16,422 nt of DNA from GWF2-33-9 sp964405755. GTDB lineage: Bacteria > Bacteroidota > Ignavibacteria > Kapaibacteriales > UBA2268. Below are positions 1-6,965 of this stretch, in pieces; within the stretch, counting starts at the first letter, position 1; every line of letters starts with the position of its first letter. The stretch spans positions 1 through 16,422 of the forward strand of contig CAYOPF010000062.1 of the NCBI GenBank assembly GCA_964405755.1, in the 5' to 3' direction. Under the pieces are notes generated by a model. The model saw only the letters and a program-made list of their open reading frames with translations, was not told where the DNA came from and did no database searches. A program made the position numbers and the translations under genes.

Positions 1-770
1 ATTATTTTTCCATCCCAAGAAATTGGGTTAGATTTATCATAAGCTGAAAAAACATTGGTAGTATTTGAATGACCGACGAACGTAACTAATGTTTCTTTGT
101 AATTGCATTTGTCAGCTAAAACAATGTATCCATAAGATTTTCCAACTTCTTCGGGCTTATAGGTAATCCTGATCTATAGGCAATCATTTTGCTTAATTGC
201 TGAGTCTTTGGTTAATAATTCAATTGAAAAGTCATCTTGCTCCAATACATTTGCTTTTGAACTATCCAAAGAAATATAATCAAGAACAAAATCTCTTTTA
301 GAAGCATTGCAAATGCGTATATCGTAGCTTTTCTGAGAACCCACATTAACAAATCCAAAACTTAAATTATTTACATCTGGGATTAATTTAATAGCATAGT
401 AATTTACTTCAATAGTTGTGTCATTTCCAGCCATATCAGCAAAAGTAATAATAGCCTTTGCATCGAATTTTATGTCCATGATCTCTATAGTAAAAGCTAC
501 AGAATCGTCCATGCCGGGTGTAAATTGATTATGTTTAAAGATGAAATTTTAGCTCAATTGTTTGTTGAATTCTATTATTCCAATATTCGAGCGAATCGAA
601 GGATGGTTGCGGGACTCGTCGATTACATAGGAAAATCCATAAGGTTGGCCACAGCATTCAGTTTTTGTGATATATGGAACCGGCGGTTGTGTGTCGGTCG
701 CCTGGGATTGTAATTTGTTTGAAAACAATACAAAGATTAACAAAATAAGGAGAAAATAATTTTTTTTCAT
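1..770 (-). pseudogene. Secreted Ig-like (ASH/choice-of-anchor D type) surface protein, two in-frame stops, partial at left edge
   Basis: One reading frame runs from the ATG at 770 to the window edge, with TAA at 549-551 (codon 74) and TAG at 174-176 (codon 199) and no frameshift. The N-terminus is a clear signal peptide (MKK, then a hydrophobic stretch, then LQSQA). Next comes a region with a Cys pair (ECCG) and a 'FTPGMDD...FADMAGNDTT' stretch. From about codon 136 there is an ASH/DUF1573-like fold with the hallmark FGFVNVG (codons 138-144) and 'IRICNAS'. After the TAG the frame continues with 'IRITYKPEEVGKSYGYIVL', the expected closing strands of the same domain, and goes on to position 1. 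An SD-like AGGTGA lies 5 nt before the ATG. Coherent protein across both stops indicates a recently inactivated gene, or errors in the sequence. Readthrough is possible but unsupported. The family assignment is from pattern recognition; the exact role, probably cell-surface or secreted, is unknown. Confidence 0.75.
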
Positions 771-851
771 AATTCACCTTTGTCTTGGTTCTAAGTATAA
801 AAGTATAAAACAAGTGAAAGTGAAAAAAATTACAAATTACTACAATTTTTT

Positions 852-1481
852 TTATTCCTCAATTAATTTTTTAATTTTTTCGGCATATTCGGAATAAGAT
901 TCAAAAAATACTTCGAAGCTATCTATGGGATTTGGCTTGATTTCCTCTACAACAGACTTGGTGATTTCTTTATCGATTAGAGTAAGTGTTACAGTAATTA
1001 AAAAAAGGTTCTCGACCACATTCTTCATATAGTTCAAACCTTCATTTAAAGCACTTATTTCAGTTGCTAACCTGTTTAAATAATCATTTCGTAGAACCTT
1101 GATTATATTGCTTCTCTCATTAGATAATTGATTATATAAATCTTCAACCTTTTCGATACGGGGTTGCATCATTTTCTTGATATGTTCAATATTAGTATGA
1201 GTGGTTCTCCATTGCAATTCCACATCACGCATAACGTTGACATCTTTGGGGTTGGAAGCTCTCGATTTTATATTTTCCGTAATTTTTTCGGTTAGAGCTA
1301 TTTCCTGATCAATTCTTGTTTGGAAATTATTAATTTCAATTTCTAATCTATCAATCTCTTTTTGTAGTTTAGGTAATTCCGGGCTTTCAAATTGAAGTTC
1401 TTCGGCATGAGCATTAGCCCAAATTCCATTAGTTTCGTTTTTGGGATTTAAAAAAATTAATTCTTTTGTTTCTTTTTCCAT
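852..1481 (-). CDS. Hypothetical coiled-coil protein, 209 aa
   Basis: I do not recognise this family. The protein is highly charged, with no signal peptide or clear membrane segment, so it is probably cytoplasmic. Residues about 35-75 (LPKLQKEIDRLEIEINNFQ...) and about 100-150 show heptad-like spacing of Leu/Ile with Glu/Lys and should form coiled coils. A more hydrophobic stretch lies at about 155-170 (VVENLFLITVTLTLID), and the C-terminus is acidic and aromatic (FEVFFESYSEY). The region 'SNPKDVNVMRDVELQW' breaks the helices. The start is the ATG at 1481. No strong Shine-Dalgarno is visible before it. The gene is divergent from the PLP enzyme at 1566 and sits 81 bp upstream of the decaying surface-protein gene on the same strand. 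Nothing in the context fixes a role; a structural or adaptor function is only a guess. Confidence 0.7.
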   Translation of the reverse strand: MEKETKELIFLNPKNETNGIWANAHAEELQFESPELPKLQKEIDRLEIEINNFQTRIDQEIALTEKITENIKSRASNPKDVNVMRDVELQWRTTHTNIEHIKKMMQPRIEKVEDLYNQLSNERSNIIKVLRNDYLNRLATEISALNEGLNYMKNVVENLFLITVTLTLIDKEITKSVVEEIKPNPIDSFEVFFESYSEYAEKIKKLIEE

Positions 1482-1496
1482 ATTGATTTAATTTTG
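1465..1496 (+). promoter_or_regulatory. Bacteroidota-type promoter for the PLP enzyme gene
   Basis: TTTG (1465-1468), a 20-nt spacer and TAATTTTG (1489-1496) match the Bacteroidota primary-sigma pattern TTTG-N(19-21)-TAnnTTTG. Transcription would start near 1503, giving a leader of about 60 nt before the ATG at 1566. The -33 element lies inside the 5' end of the divergent coiled-coil gene. AT-rich sequence can give such matches by chance. Confidence 0.5.
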
Positions 1497-1565
1497 TTAA
1501 TTTAAATTATTGTAATTTAAGAAATTTATTTTTATAACAAATAGTTTTTTTTTAACGAGGAAATT

Positions 1566-2759
1566 ATGAACGAAAATCCAGCAAGGCGAATTCAAGATTA
1601 TCAAGTTTTTGGCGAATTTGGTGAAGTTAATCCATCAATTTCCGATGGTGCAACTTTTACATTTATGACAGCAGAAAAAATGACTGAACTCTTCAATACC
1701 GAGATTGAAGGATGCTTTCTTTATTCCAGACATTTAAATCCATCGGATTATTTCTTGGGACAAGCATTGGCTAACTTGGAAGGAACCGAAACTGCTCAAG
1801 TTATGGGAAGCGGAATGGGTGCTATAACTTCGACAATAACTCAAATCGTAAGTCAAGGTGATGAAATAATTTCTAGCCGTACTATTTATGGTGGTACTTA
1901 TGCTTTTTTGAAAAACTTTCTACCAAAATTTGGAGTAAAAACAACGTTTGTAGATATAACAAACCTGGAAGTAGTCAAGAATGCAATAAATGAAAACACA
2001 AAAATAATTTATTGCGAATCTATTTCCAATCCGTTATTAGAAATAGCCAATCTACCCAAACTAAGAAAAATTGCAGATGAACATAATATTAAGTTAGTTG
2101 TGGATAATACATTCAGTCCCATGATCATTGCTCCATACAAACTTGGTGCCCACATTGTGGTTTATAGTTTAACTAAATTCATTAATGGAATGAACGATGC
2201 GGTGGCAGGTGCAGTTTGTGCAGACCACGACTTTATTGCATGTTTACGCAGTGTGAACGATGGAGCTGCAATGCTTTTAGGCCCTACTCTCGATCCAATT
2301 CGTGCATCGATGATTACTAAAAATTTGCACACTCTACACGTTAGGTTGAAGCAACACAGCCGCAATGCTATGTTTATAGCAGAAAATTTAGAAAAGCTTA
2401 ATTATCGTGTTTTCTATCCTGGATTGCCAAGCCATCCTCAACACGAACTGATGAAATCAATAATGAATCCAAACTACGGTTTTGGAGGAATGATTACATT
2501 TGATGTCAAAACACAAGAAAATGCGCAAAAATTGATGGAAAAAATGCAAGAATTAAAAGTTGGGTATTTTGCTGTTAGTTTGGGGTTTTACAAAACGCTT
2601 TTCAGTTCTCCGGGTTCAAGCACATCAAGTGAAATTCCTCCAGAAGAACAAGAAGCAATGGGAATGACTCCAGGTCTGGTTCGTTTTTCTGTTGGATTGG
2701 ACGACGATATTGAAGAATCGTTTACGAGAATTAAGAAAGCCTTAGAAGTTATTAATTAA
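1566..2759 (+). CDS. Cys/Met-metabolism PLP-dependent enzyme (cystathionine gamma-synthase / methionine gamma-lyase family)
   Basis: This is a fold-type I PLP enzyme of the trans-sulfuration family, acting in the cytoplasm on cysteine, homocysteine, methionine or cystathionine-type substrates. The length of 397 aa is normal. Visible family landmarks are Y53-x-R55 (YSRHLNPS, contacting the partner subunit's PLP phosphate), the G-S-G-M phosphate loop (81-84), Y108 stacking on PLP, D180-N-T (VVDNTF) at the pyridine nitrogen, S201-x-T203-K204 with the Schiff-base lysine, S338-L-G, and R373 (LVRFSVGLDD) binding the substrate carboxylate. At the position of the Cys of methionine gamma-lyase (YGCTFAF) there is Gly (YGGTYAF), and the lysine context is SLTKFINGMND instead of the usual S-T-K-Y-x-x-G-H-S-D. 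The exact reaction is therefore uncertain: gamma-synthase, gamma-lyase or O-acetylhomoserine sulfhydrylase are all possible. A good SD, GAGGA at 1557-1561, supports the start. The gene stands alone with its own promoter. Confidence 0.9.
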   Translation: MNENPARRIQDYQVFGEFGEVNPSISDGATFTFMTAEKMTELFNTEIEGCFLYSRHLNPSDYFLGQALANLEGTETAQVMGSGMGAITSTITQIVSQGDEIISSRTIYGGTYAFLKNFLPKFGVKTTFVDITNLEVVKNAINENTKIIYCESISNPLLEIANLPKLRKIADEHNIKLVVDNTFSPMIIAPYKLGAHIVVYSLTKFINGMNDAVAGAVCADHDFIACLRSVNDGAAMLLGPTLDPIRASMITKNLHTLHVRLKQHSRNAMFIAENLEKLNYRVFYPGLPSHPQHELMKSIMNPNYGFGGMITFDVKTQENAQKLMEKMQELKVGYFAVSLGFYKTLFSSPGSSTSSEIPPEEQEAMGMTPGLVRFSVGLDDDIEESFTRIKKALEVIN

Positions 2760-2775
2760 TTAAATCTCAAAATTG

Positions 2776-2799
2776 TTTAATTAGGGCATTCCAATTAAA
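2776..2799 (+). terminator. Weak hairpin after the PLP enzyme gene
   Basis: TTTAATT-A-GG and CC-AATTAAA can pair (nine base pairs with one bulged A and a five-base loop), 16 nt after the stop codon. It is mostly A-U, and the following sequence is A-rich without a good U-run, so termination is uncertain. Confidence 0.25.
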
Positions 2800-2998
2800 T
2801 AATAAAATTTGAAATTCTTGTAACAATTATACTGGAAGGAATGTTCTATTTTAATGATTATTGCTTCAAACAAATTTACTTGATAAGTTCTGGTTTATTT
2901 ACAGCCATATGAATAGGATTTGTAAAAATGTTTGATGTTTTAAGAAATGATATACCTAGACTACGCGAGAATAACAATCAAAAGTAAAAAATGAAAAA

Positions 2999-3029
2999 TT
3001 TCAATTAATTGTATTCGTTTATAATTTTG
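2999..3029 (+). promoter_or_regulatory. Probable promoter of the MoxR/Bat cluster
   Basis: TTTC (2999-3002, one mismatch to TTTG), a 19-nt spacer and TAATTTTG (3022-3029) form a Bacteroidota-type promoter. Its predicted start, near 3036, lies about 17 nt before the MoxR ATG at 3053. No Shine-Dalgarno is visible in that short leader. Confidence 0.4.
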
Positions 3030-3052
3030 TTAATAAAAACAAAGTGTGAAAA

Positions 3053-4039
3053 ATGGCTGATATTCGTGAAATAAACGAAAAAATTCAACAAGCTAGCTCT
3101 TTTATTGAAATGCTCCAAATGGAGATTGGCAAATCCATAATTGGACAAAAAAACATGGTCGAGAGGTTGTTGATTGCTTTGCTTGCAAATGGTCACATTT
3201 TGCTCGAAGGTGTTCCTGGATTGGCAAAGACATTAGCAATCAAAACACTTGCCTCCGCTATAAACGCTAAATTTTCGCGTATCCAATTCACCCCAGATTT
3301 ATTGCCTGCAGATTTAATTGGAACAATGATTTATAATCAAAAGCGGGAAGAATTCACTTTAAGAATAGGACCTGTATTTGCCAATTTTGTTCTTGCTGAT
3401 GAAATTAACAGAGCTCCTGCCAAGGTTCAAAGTGCATTACTCGAAGCAATGCAAGAGCGTCAAATAACCATTGGTGAGCATACCTTAAAATTGGAAGAAC
3501 CATTTTTAGTATTAGCTACAGAAAACCCTTTAGAGCAAGAAGGCACCTACCCATTACCCGAAGCTCAGGTGGATAGGTTTATGATGAAAGTAATAGTAAA
3601 TTATCCAACTCGCGAAGAGGAAAAACTAATATTACAACAAAACACTTCAAAAAATTCAACTATAATCAACAAAGTTGTAGAACCAGCAGAAATTATAAAT
3701 GCAAGAGAGATTGCTAAAGAAATTTACCTCGATGAGAAAATCGAAAAATATATTTTGGATATAATTTTTGCAACACGAAATCCAGAAGATTATGGTTTAG
3801 GTAAAATTAAATCGTTGATAAATTATGGATCGTCTCCAAGAGGTTCTATTTTTTTGGCACAAGCATCGAAATCTATGGCTTTTATCAAACGGCGTGGATT
3901 TGTCGTACCCGAAGATGTCCGAGTCTTGTGCGGCGATGTTTTACGTCACCGAATTGGACTTACCTACGAAGCCGAAGCCGAAAATATAACAACCGACGAT
4001 ACTATAAGCGAAATCCTAAATAAAATTGAAGTGCCATAA
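3053..4039 (+). CDS. MoxR-family AAA+ ATPase
   Basis: Cytoplasmic AAA+ chaperone-like ATPase of the MoxR family, 328 aa, the usual length. Walker A is GVPGLAKT (53-60). Walker B is LADE (114-117) followed by the family signature INRAPAKVQSALLEAMQE. Sensor 1 is LATENP with N158, the DRF arginine is R175, and sensor 2 lies in GSSPRGS (R263). The C-terminal AAA lid (about 215-328) includes RRGFVVPEDV, typical of MoxR. Known relatives are encoded beside VWA proteins and are thought to activate or insert cofactors into partner proteins. Here the gene leads a cluster with DUF58, BatD-like and BatA-like genes; the DUF58 gene starts 17 bp after its stop. The ATG at 3053 gives the expected N-terminus. 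The client protein cannot be told from the sequence. Confidence 0.95.
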   Translation: MADIREINEKIQQASSFIEMLQMEIGKSIIGQKNMVERLLIALLANGHILLEGVPGLAKTLAIKTLASAINAKFSRIQFTPDLLPADLIGTMIYNQKREEFTLRIGPVFANFVLADEINRAPAKVQSALLEAMQERQITIGEHTLKLEEPFLVLATENPLEQEGTYPLPEAQVDRFMMKVIVNYPTREEEKLILQQNTSKNSTIINKVVEPAEIINAREIAKEIYLDEKIEKYILDIIFATRNPEDYGLGKIKSLINYGSSPRGSIFLAQASKSMAFIKRRGFVVPEDVRVLCGDVLRHRIGLTYEAEAENITTDDTISEILNKIEVP

Positions 4040-4056
4040 GAGTCCGAGAAATTGAC

Positions 4057-4944
4057 ATGGACAAAAAGGAATTATTTAAAAAAATCAGAAAAATCGAAAT
4101 CAAAACGCGAGGCCTCACCCGCAATATATTCGCTGGAGAATATAAAAGTTCATTCAAAGGTCTTGGGATGGCATTTTCGGAAGTAAGAGAATACCAATTT
4201 GGCGACGATATCCGCAATATCGATTGGAATGTTACAGCACGATTCAATTCGCCTTATGTTAAAATCTTCAACGAAGAAAGGGAATTAACTGTGTTACTGC
4301 TTATAGATGTTAGCGGTTCTCAAACATTTGGTACCAATTTCCAGTCAAAGCGTGATTTAATAACGGAACTATCGTCCTTGCTTTCATTTAGTGCTATAAC
4401 CAATAACGACAAGATTGGAGTAATTTTCTTTTCAGATAAAATTGAGAAATTCATTACACCAAAAAAGGGTTCTTCCCATATTCTTAGAATTATTCGTGAA
4501 TTAATTGAATTCGAACCCGATAGCAAAGGTACAAATATTCAGCAAGCTTTGGAATTTACTCTTAATGCCATTAAAAAGCGTGCTACGATTTTTGTTATTT
4601 CTGACTTTATTACAGCAGAAAACTTCGAGAAACCTTTAAGTATAATTTCTCAAAAACACGATACCATTTTAGTAAAAGTTTCAGACCGTCATGAAAAGAA
4701 AATACCTGCAATAGGAATTGTGGATTTATTCGACCCAGAAACTGGTGAATATTTTATCGTTAACACGTCGTCGAAGAATTTCATCGATAATTATGAAAAA
4801 TGGAAAAATGAAAATAATAAAATTCTCGACTTTCTATCCAAAAAATATAGCATCGATTTGATTGAATTAACAGCTGGTGAGGATTATATCAAACCGTTCC
4901 AGAAATTTTTCAAGCAACGAGAATGGAGACAAAAAGCAGGATAA
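4057..4944 (+). CDS. DUF58 domain-containing protein (VWA-like)
   Basis: Cytoplasmic DUF58 protein, 295 aa, the usual partner of MoxR ATPases. The family core is visible at about 27-75: AGEYKSSFKGLGMAFSEVRE, then Y46-x-x-G-D-D, IDWNVTAR and YVKIFNEER. It is followed by a VWA-like fold with a complete MIDAS start, D84-V-S86-G-S88 (LLIDVSGS), a Thr in KGTN at about 158, and VISDF at about 186 as the later acidic position. No signal peptide or membrane segment is seen. The stop (4942-4944) lies inside the next gene if that gene starts at 4923, so translation is probably coupled. Family knowledge suggests it docks with the MoxR ATPase and the membrane-bound Bat proteins; the biochemical function is not established. 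Confidence 0.93.
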   Translation: MDKKELFKKIRKIEIKTRGLTRNIFAGEYKSSFKGLGMAFSEVREYQFGDDIRNIDWNVTARFNSPYVKIFNEERELTVLLLIDVSGSQTFGTNFQSKRDLITELSSLLSFSAITNNDKIGVIFFSDKIEKFITPKKGSSHILRIIRELIEFEPDSKGTNIQQALEFTLNAIKKRATIFVISDFITAENFEKPLSIISQKHDTILVKVSDRHEKKIPAIGIVDLFDPETGEYFIVNTSSKNFIDNYEKWKNENNKILDFLSKKYSIDLIELTAGEDYIKPFQKFFKQREWRQKAG

Positions 4945-5885
4945 AAATTATGATTTGGAGAATTTTTATATATTTATTTATGTTGATTAGTGCGTCAACT
5001 ATTCATGCACAGCAGATAAAAATTCAGACTAAAATAGATACAAACAAAATATTAATTGGAGATCAAATCAATTATACTATTAAACTTTTTCCAGATAGAA
5101 ACGAAAGAGTTATTTTGCCAGTGCTTAATGATTCACTGGGAAAATTTTTAATTGTTTCCAAATCGAATATAGACACAACCATTGAAAATAAAACCAGGAT
5201 ACTTAGTCAGAATATCGTATTAACAAGTTTTGACAGTGGAGTTTATATCATTCCTGGATTAGAATTTGGTTTTATAGCTGGCACTGATACAAGTTTCTTA
5301 CTCAGCGACAATTTTTCAGTTCAGATAAGTTCTATACCTGTAGATACAACCAAGCCAATAAAAGACATCAAACCAATATTGGATTATCCAATAAGCCTTT
5401 TGGATTATTTGTGGTTTATTATCATAGGTTTGCTGGTAATAGCGGTATTTTTTGTTATTTATTATTTAATCAAAAAGTGGAAACCTAGTGTTAAAGAAGT
5501 TCTACCTTACGACCCAAAAATTCCTGCCCACGTTCAAGCTCTCAAAGATTTGAATGAATTGGAAAGGCAGAAATTATGGCAAAAAGGTTACGTAAAAGAA
5601 TATTACATACGTATTTCCGACATTTTGAGGCTTTATCTCGAACGACGATTCGTGTTCCTGGCAATGGAATCCACAACAAGCGAAATTCTTGAATACTTCG
5701 CTCAACTGATATCGAGTGCGGAAATTACCAAGCAACTTAAATCAGTATTAGAGTTATCAGATTTGGTGAAGTTTGCAAAAGTAATTCCTACATCTGAAGA
5801 TAATACTAACATGCTTGATTCTGCCCGAAATATAGTACAGTCAACTGTACCAATCGATAACGATGATAACAAAGAAACAAAATGA
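4923..5885 (+). CDS. BatD-like membrane protein: signal peptide, periplasmic Ig-like domain, TM and cytoplasmic tail
   Basis: The protein begins with a signal peptide (IWRIFIYLFMLISASTIHA, cleavage likely after A29). A beta-rich periplasmic region follows (about 30-155), with BatD/oxygen-tolerance-like pattern (KILIGDQINYTIKL, DSGVYIIPGLEF). One membrane helix lies at about 162-184, ending in the positive IKKWK. A helical cytoplasmic tail (about 195-320) contains YYIRISDILRLYLERRF, resembling the tail of BatD/DUF4381 proteins. At 320 aa it is much shorter than a typical multi-domain BatD. The start is ambiguous. ATG 4923 overlaps the DUF58 gene by 22 nt and adds basic residues before the hydrophobic core. 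ATG 4950, with AGGA at 4937-4940 upstream, gives an equally good signal peptide beginning MIWRIF. The end overlaps the next gene by 4 nt. Role: probably the periplasmic partner in the MoxR/Bat complex, by context. Confidence 0.8.
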   Translation: METKSRIKIMIWRIFIYLFMLISASTIHAQQIKIQTKIDTNKILIGDQINYTIKLFPDRNERVILPVLNDSLGKFLIVSKSNIDTTIENKTRILSQNIVLTSFDSGVYIIPGLEFGFIAGTDTSFLLSDNFSVQISSIPVDTTKPIKDIKPILDYPISLLDYLWFIIIGLLVIAVFFVIYYLIKKWKPSVKEVLPYDPKIPAHVQALKDLNELERQKLWQKGYVKEYYIRISDILRLYLERRFVFLAMESTTSEILEYFAQLISSAEITKQLKSVLELSDLVKFAKVIPTSEDNTNMLDSARNIVQSTVPIDNDDNKETK

Positions 5886-6874
5886 AAGACATTCATTTCC
5901 ATAATGTAGAATATTTTTATCTGTTAATAATAATACCTCTTTTGGTAGTTCTTTATTTTTGGATAATCCAAAAACAAAGACCTAAAATTATGCATTCTGC
6001 TTCTGGATTCATTAAGTCATTTTCGGTTAGTAGAATAAAATATTTGCAACACATTCCGTTTTTTCTGCTTGTTCTTAGTTTGGTTGGAATCATTATTTCT
6101 TTAGCAAGACCACAAAGTTCGTCGACCCGCAAGGAAATTAACACTGAAGGCATTGATATTGTAGTTGCCATCGATGTTTCGACTTCGATGTTAGCAGAAG
6201 ATGTGAAACCCAATCGAATAGAAGCCGCAAAGGAAACTGCAAAAGAATTCATTAAAAAGAGACAAAACGATAGAATAGGACTTGTAATTTTTTCGGGTGA
6301 GAGCTACACGCAATGCCCAGTTACAATAGACCATTCGGTACTATTAAATTTAATTGACAAGATTAAAGCCGGGATGATCGTTGATGGAACTGCAATAGGT
6401 ATGGGACTGGCTACTTCAATATCGAGATTGAAAGATAGCAAAGCAAAAAGCAAAGTCGTGATTTTATTTACCGATGGAATTAACAATACTGGTATAATTT
6501 CGCCAAGAACAGCCACAGATATTGCACAAACCTTTGGAATTAAAGTCTATACAATAGGACTCGGTACCAAAGGTATGGCACCCTATCCCGTCAAAACCCC
6601 ATTTGGAACACAATACCAGTATGTCGATGTAAAAATTGATGACCAGTTGCTCACCTACATTGCTCAATCCACAAGTGGAAAATATTTCAGAGCTACAAAC
6701 AGAAAATCTCTCGAAAAAATCTATTCAGACATTGATAGTATGGAAAAAACAACAATCAATGTCGCATATTTCACAAAAAAGCAAGACCATTATTTTCAAT
6801 TCTTAGCAGTTTCGGTAGTATTGTTTACTTTAAGCATTCTTTTGCGTTTAACTTTATTGAGAAGGCTTCCTTAG
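5882..6874 (+). CDS. batA: BatA-like von Willebrand factor A membrane protein
   Basis: A 330-aa VWA protein of the BatA/BatB (aerotolerance) type. It has two N-terminal membrane segments (about 11-30 and 57-75) joined by a short basic cytoplasmic loop, then ARPQSSSTRKEINTEGIDIV, typical of BatA, then the VWA domain. The MIDAS set is complete: D98-V-S100-T-S102, T170 in VDGTAIG, and D198 in LFTDG. A C-terminal membrane helix lies at about 305-325. The domain is predicted to face the side set by the N-terminal helices, and metal-dependent binding of a partner protein is the known mode for this family. The start ATG overlaps the stop of the BatD-like gene (ATGA), so translation is coupled. BatA rather than BatB is chosen from the first position and Arg-Pro-Gln motif, but with only one VWA gene the two names cannot be separated firmly. 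No BatB, BatC or TPR gene follows. Confidence 0.9.
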   Translation: MKDIHFHNVEYFYLLIIIPLLVVLYFWIIQKQRPKIMHSASGFIKSFSVSRIKYLQHIPFFLLVLSLVGIIISLARPQSSSTRKEINTEGIDIVVAIDVSTSMLAEDVKPNRIEAAKETAKEFIKKRQNDRIGLVIFSGESYTQCPVTIDHSVLLNLIDKIKAGMIVDGTAIGMGLATSISRLKDSKAKSKVVILFTDGINNTGIISPRTATDIAQTFGIKVYTIGLGTKGMAPYPVKTPFGTQYQYVDVKIDDQLLTYIAQSTSGKYFRATNRKSLEKIYSDIDSMEKTTINVAYFTKKQDHYFQFLAVSVVLFTLSILLRLTLLRRLP

Positions 6875-6965
6875 CTATCCGAAACAACTTGTTATTAACA
6901 TTAATCTAATAATTCATTTTTTTTTCATAATTTAATAAATTGAAAAAAATCTTACTCTTAAATTT

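Larger units (their letters stand above)
2760..3052. other. Gene-free spacer of 293 bp between the PLP enzyme and MoxR genes
   Basis: It holds a weak hairpin just after the upstream gene and a promoter-like site close to the MoxR gene. The only small frame with an ATG of any length is 19 codons (2928-2987), with no supporting features. No repeat, RNA gene or decayed gene that I can recognise lies here. Confidence 0.5.

Noticed and set aside
174..551. Stop-codon reassignment to explain the TAA and TAG inside the surface-protein gene
   Set aside because: Intact genes in the window end at TAA, TAG and TGA in the expected places (for example TAG for the BatA-like gene), so the standard code holds.
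525..713. Plus-strand 62-codon frame
   Set aside because: It is antisense to the conserved minus-strand surface-protein frame and has no protein-like features.
2928..2987. Small 19-codon frame in the spacer before the MoxR gene
   Set aside because: Too short, no ribosome binding site, no recognisable peptide; expected by chance.
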